DNA of 64,000 nucleotides. It comes from Rhizobiales bacterium TNE-4 (GTDB lineage: Bacteria; Pseudomonadota; Alphaproteobacteria; Rhizobiales; Beijerinckiaceae). Position 1 is the stretch's first letter. Every line of letters begins with the position of its first letter. Shown here in pieces: positions 63,652-64,000 of this stretch. A program made the translations under genes and the position numbers. The notes below the pieces were generated by a model. That model made no database searches and had not been told where the DNA came from. It saw only the letters and a program-made list of their open reading frames with translations. Location: the NCBI GenBank assembly GCA_019083985.1, contig JAHRCV010000001.1:186001-250000 (forward strand). The letters run 5' to 3'.

Positions 63652-64000
63652 ATGAAGACACTTGGCTCTGCCATTTCGCTCGCCGCACTTCTCGTTGCAG
63701 CGCCTGCTATGGCGCAGACGGAAATTCAGTGGTGGCATGCGATGACCGGCGCGAATAACGACGTCATCGTCAAGCTGGCTGACGAGTTCAACGCGTCCCA
63801 GAAAGAATACAAAGTCGTTCCGAGTTACAAAGGCTCTTATGCCGATACGATGAACGCTGGCATTGCCGCCTATCGTGCAGGCAACGCGCCGCACATCATG
63901 CAGGTGTTCGAAGTCGGCACCGCCACGATGATGGCCGCCAAGGGCGCCGTTAAGCCTGTTCAGCAGATGATGCAGGAAGCAGGCGAGAAGTTTGATCCGA
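63652..64000 (+). CDS. ugpB: Glycerol-3-phosphate-type ABC binding protein (N-terminal part)
   Basis: The first 116 codons of a periplasmic binding protein cut by the window end. The signal peptide is residues 1-22 (LVAAPAMAQ). TEIQWWHAMTGANNDVIVKLADEFN, then YKGSYADTMNAGIAAYRAGNAPHI and MQVFEVGTATMMAAKGAVKP, are typical of UgpB, which binds sn-glycerol 3-phosphate. GGGAGGATTTG precedes the ATG. The ugpAEC genes would be expected to the right. Confidence 0.9.
   Translation, partial: MKTLGSAISLAALLVAAPAMAQTEIQWWHAMTGANNDVIVKLADEFNASQKEYKVVPSYKGSYADTMNAGIAAYRAGNAPHIMQVFEVGTATMMAAKGAVKPVQQMMQEAGEKFDP

Overview
The window looks like a chromosomal segment of an alphaproteobacterium, most likely Hyphomicrobiales (Rhizobiales). 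The reasons are moderately high G+C with dense operons, an alphaproteobacterial gene repertoire (GntZ-type 6-phosphogluconate dehydrogenase, ALDH7/gcdH lysine-glutarate genes, an iolC-DUF2090 fusion, ABC uptake systems with periplasmic binding proteins) and a DUF6641-like protein on its island. The species cannot be named from the sequence. No rRNA or CRISPR array was seen.

Layout. 1-5,040: end of an alpha-ketoglutaric-semialdehyde-dehydrogenase-type ALDH, a LysE exporter, a LysR/FAD-oxidoreductase pair on the minus strand, and an ALDH7 (aminoadipate semialdehyde) dehydrogenase. 5,052-9,895: glutaryl-CoA dehydrogenase, a TraX-like membrane protein, a CaiB/SUGCT-like CoA transferase and an acetolactate-synthase-like TPP enzyme, which with the ALDH7 suggest lysine/glutarate catabolism. 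9,899-15,000: transaldolase, then the valine module mmsA, isobutyryl-CoA dehydrogenase, a small membrane protein and mmsB. 15,067-16,275: an isolated AT-rich RTX-repeat-like protein. 16,575-20,558: a YqaA-like membrane protein, glycerol kinase, an O-antigen-ligase-like protein and an RraA-like protein. 20,777-23,958: a sugar-type ABC importer without its own ATPase. 24,050-27,222: a Uup-type ABC-F protein and an Fsr-like MFS exporter. 27,223-34,638: a myo-inositol catabolic locus (IMPase-iolG diverging from iolC-iolD-iolE-iolB). 34,642-38,984: an ABC importer with a double-domain permease. 39,137-41,494: an IclR remnant, a cupin, a Gfo/Idh/MocA dehydrogenase and a GlcG/HbpS protein.

41,675-52,864 is an 11.1-kb integrated element, AT-rich over much of its length. 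It is bounded by a perfect 48-bp direct repeat that is the 3' part of tRNA-Arg(CCG). The intact tRNA lies at the right end (52,819-52,895) next to a tyrosine integrase, and a second stand-alone tyrosine recombinase lies at the left end. Between them are a 969-residue AEP-primase/zinc/SF-helicase replication protein, a structured 0.8-kb non-coding region that could be an origin, a 45-codon gene with a perfect Shine-Dalgarno, a membrane-anchored HExxH protein, four exported proteins of unknown function (two of them diverged four-cysteine paralogues on opposite strands), and a DUF6641-like protein. It looks like a self-replicating integrative element or phage satellite with an envelope-directed cargo. 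This is the part of the window most likely to hold something undescribed.

53,115-64,000 returns to host DNA: 6-phosphogluconate dehydrogenase and gluconokinase, polA, RidA, a small exported protein, a trans-3-hydroxy-L-proline dehydratase-type enzyme, a class II glutamine amidotransferase, an NhaD-type antiporter, a UxaA-family dehydratase, and the start of a UgpB-like binding protein cut by the window end.
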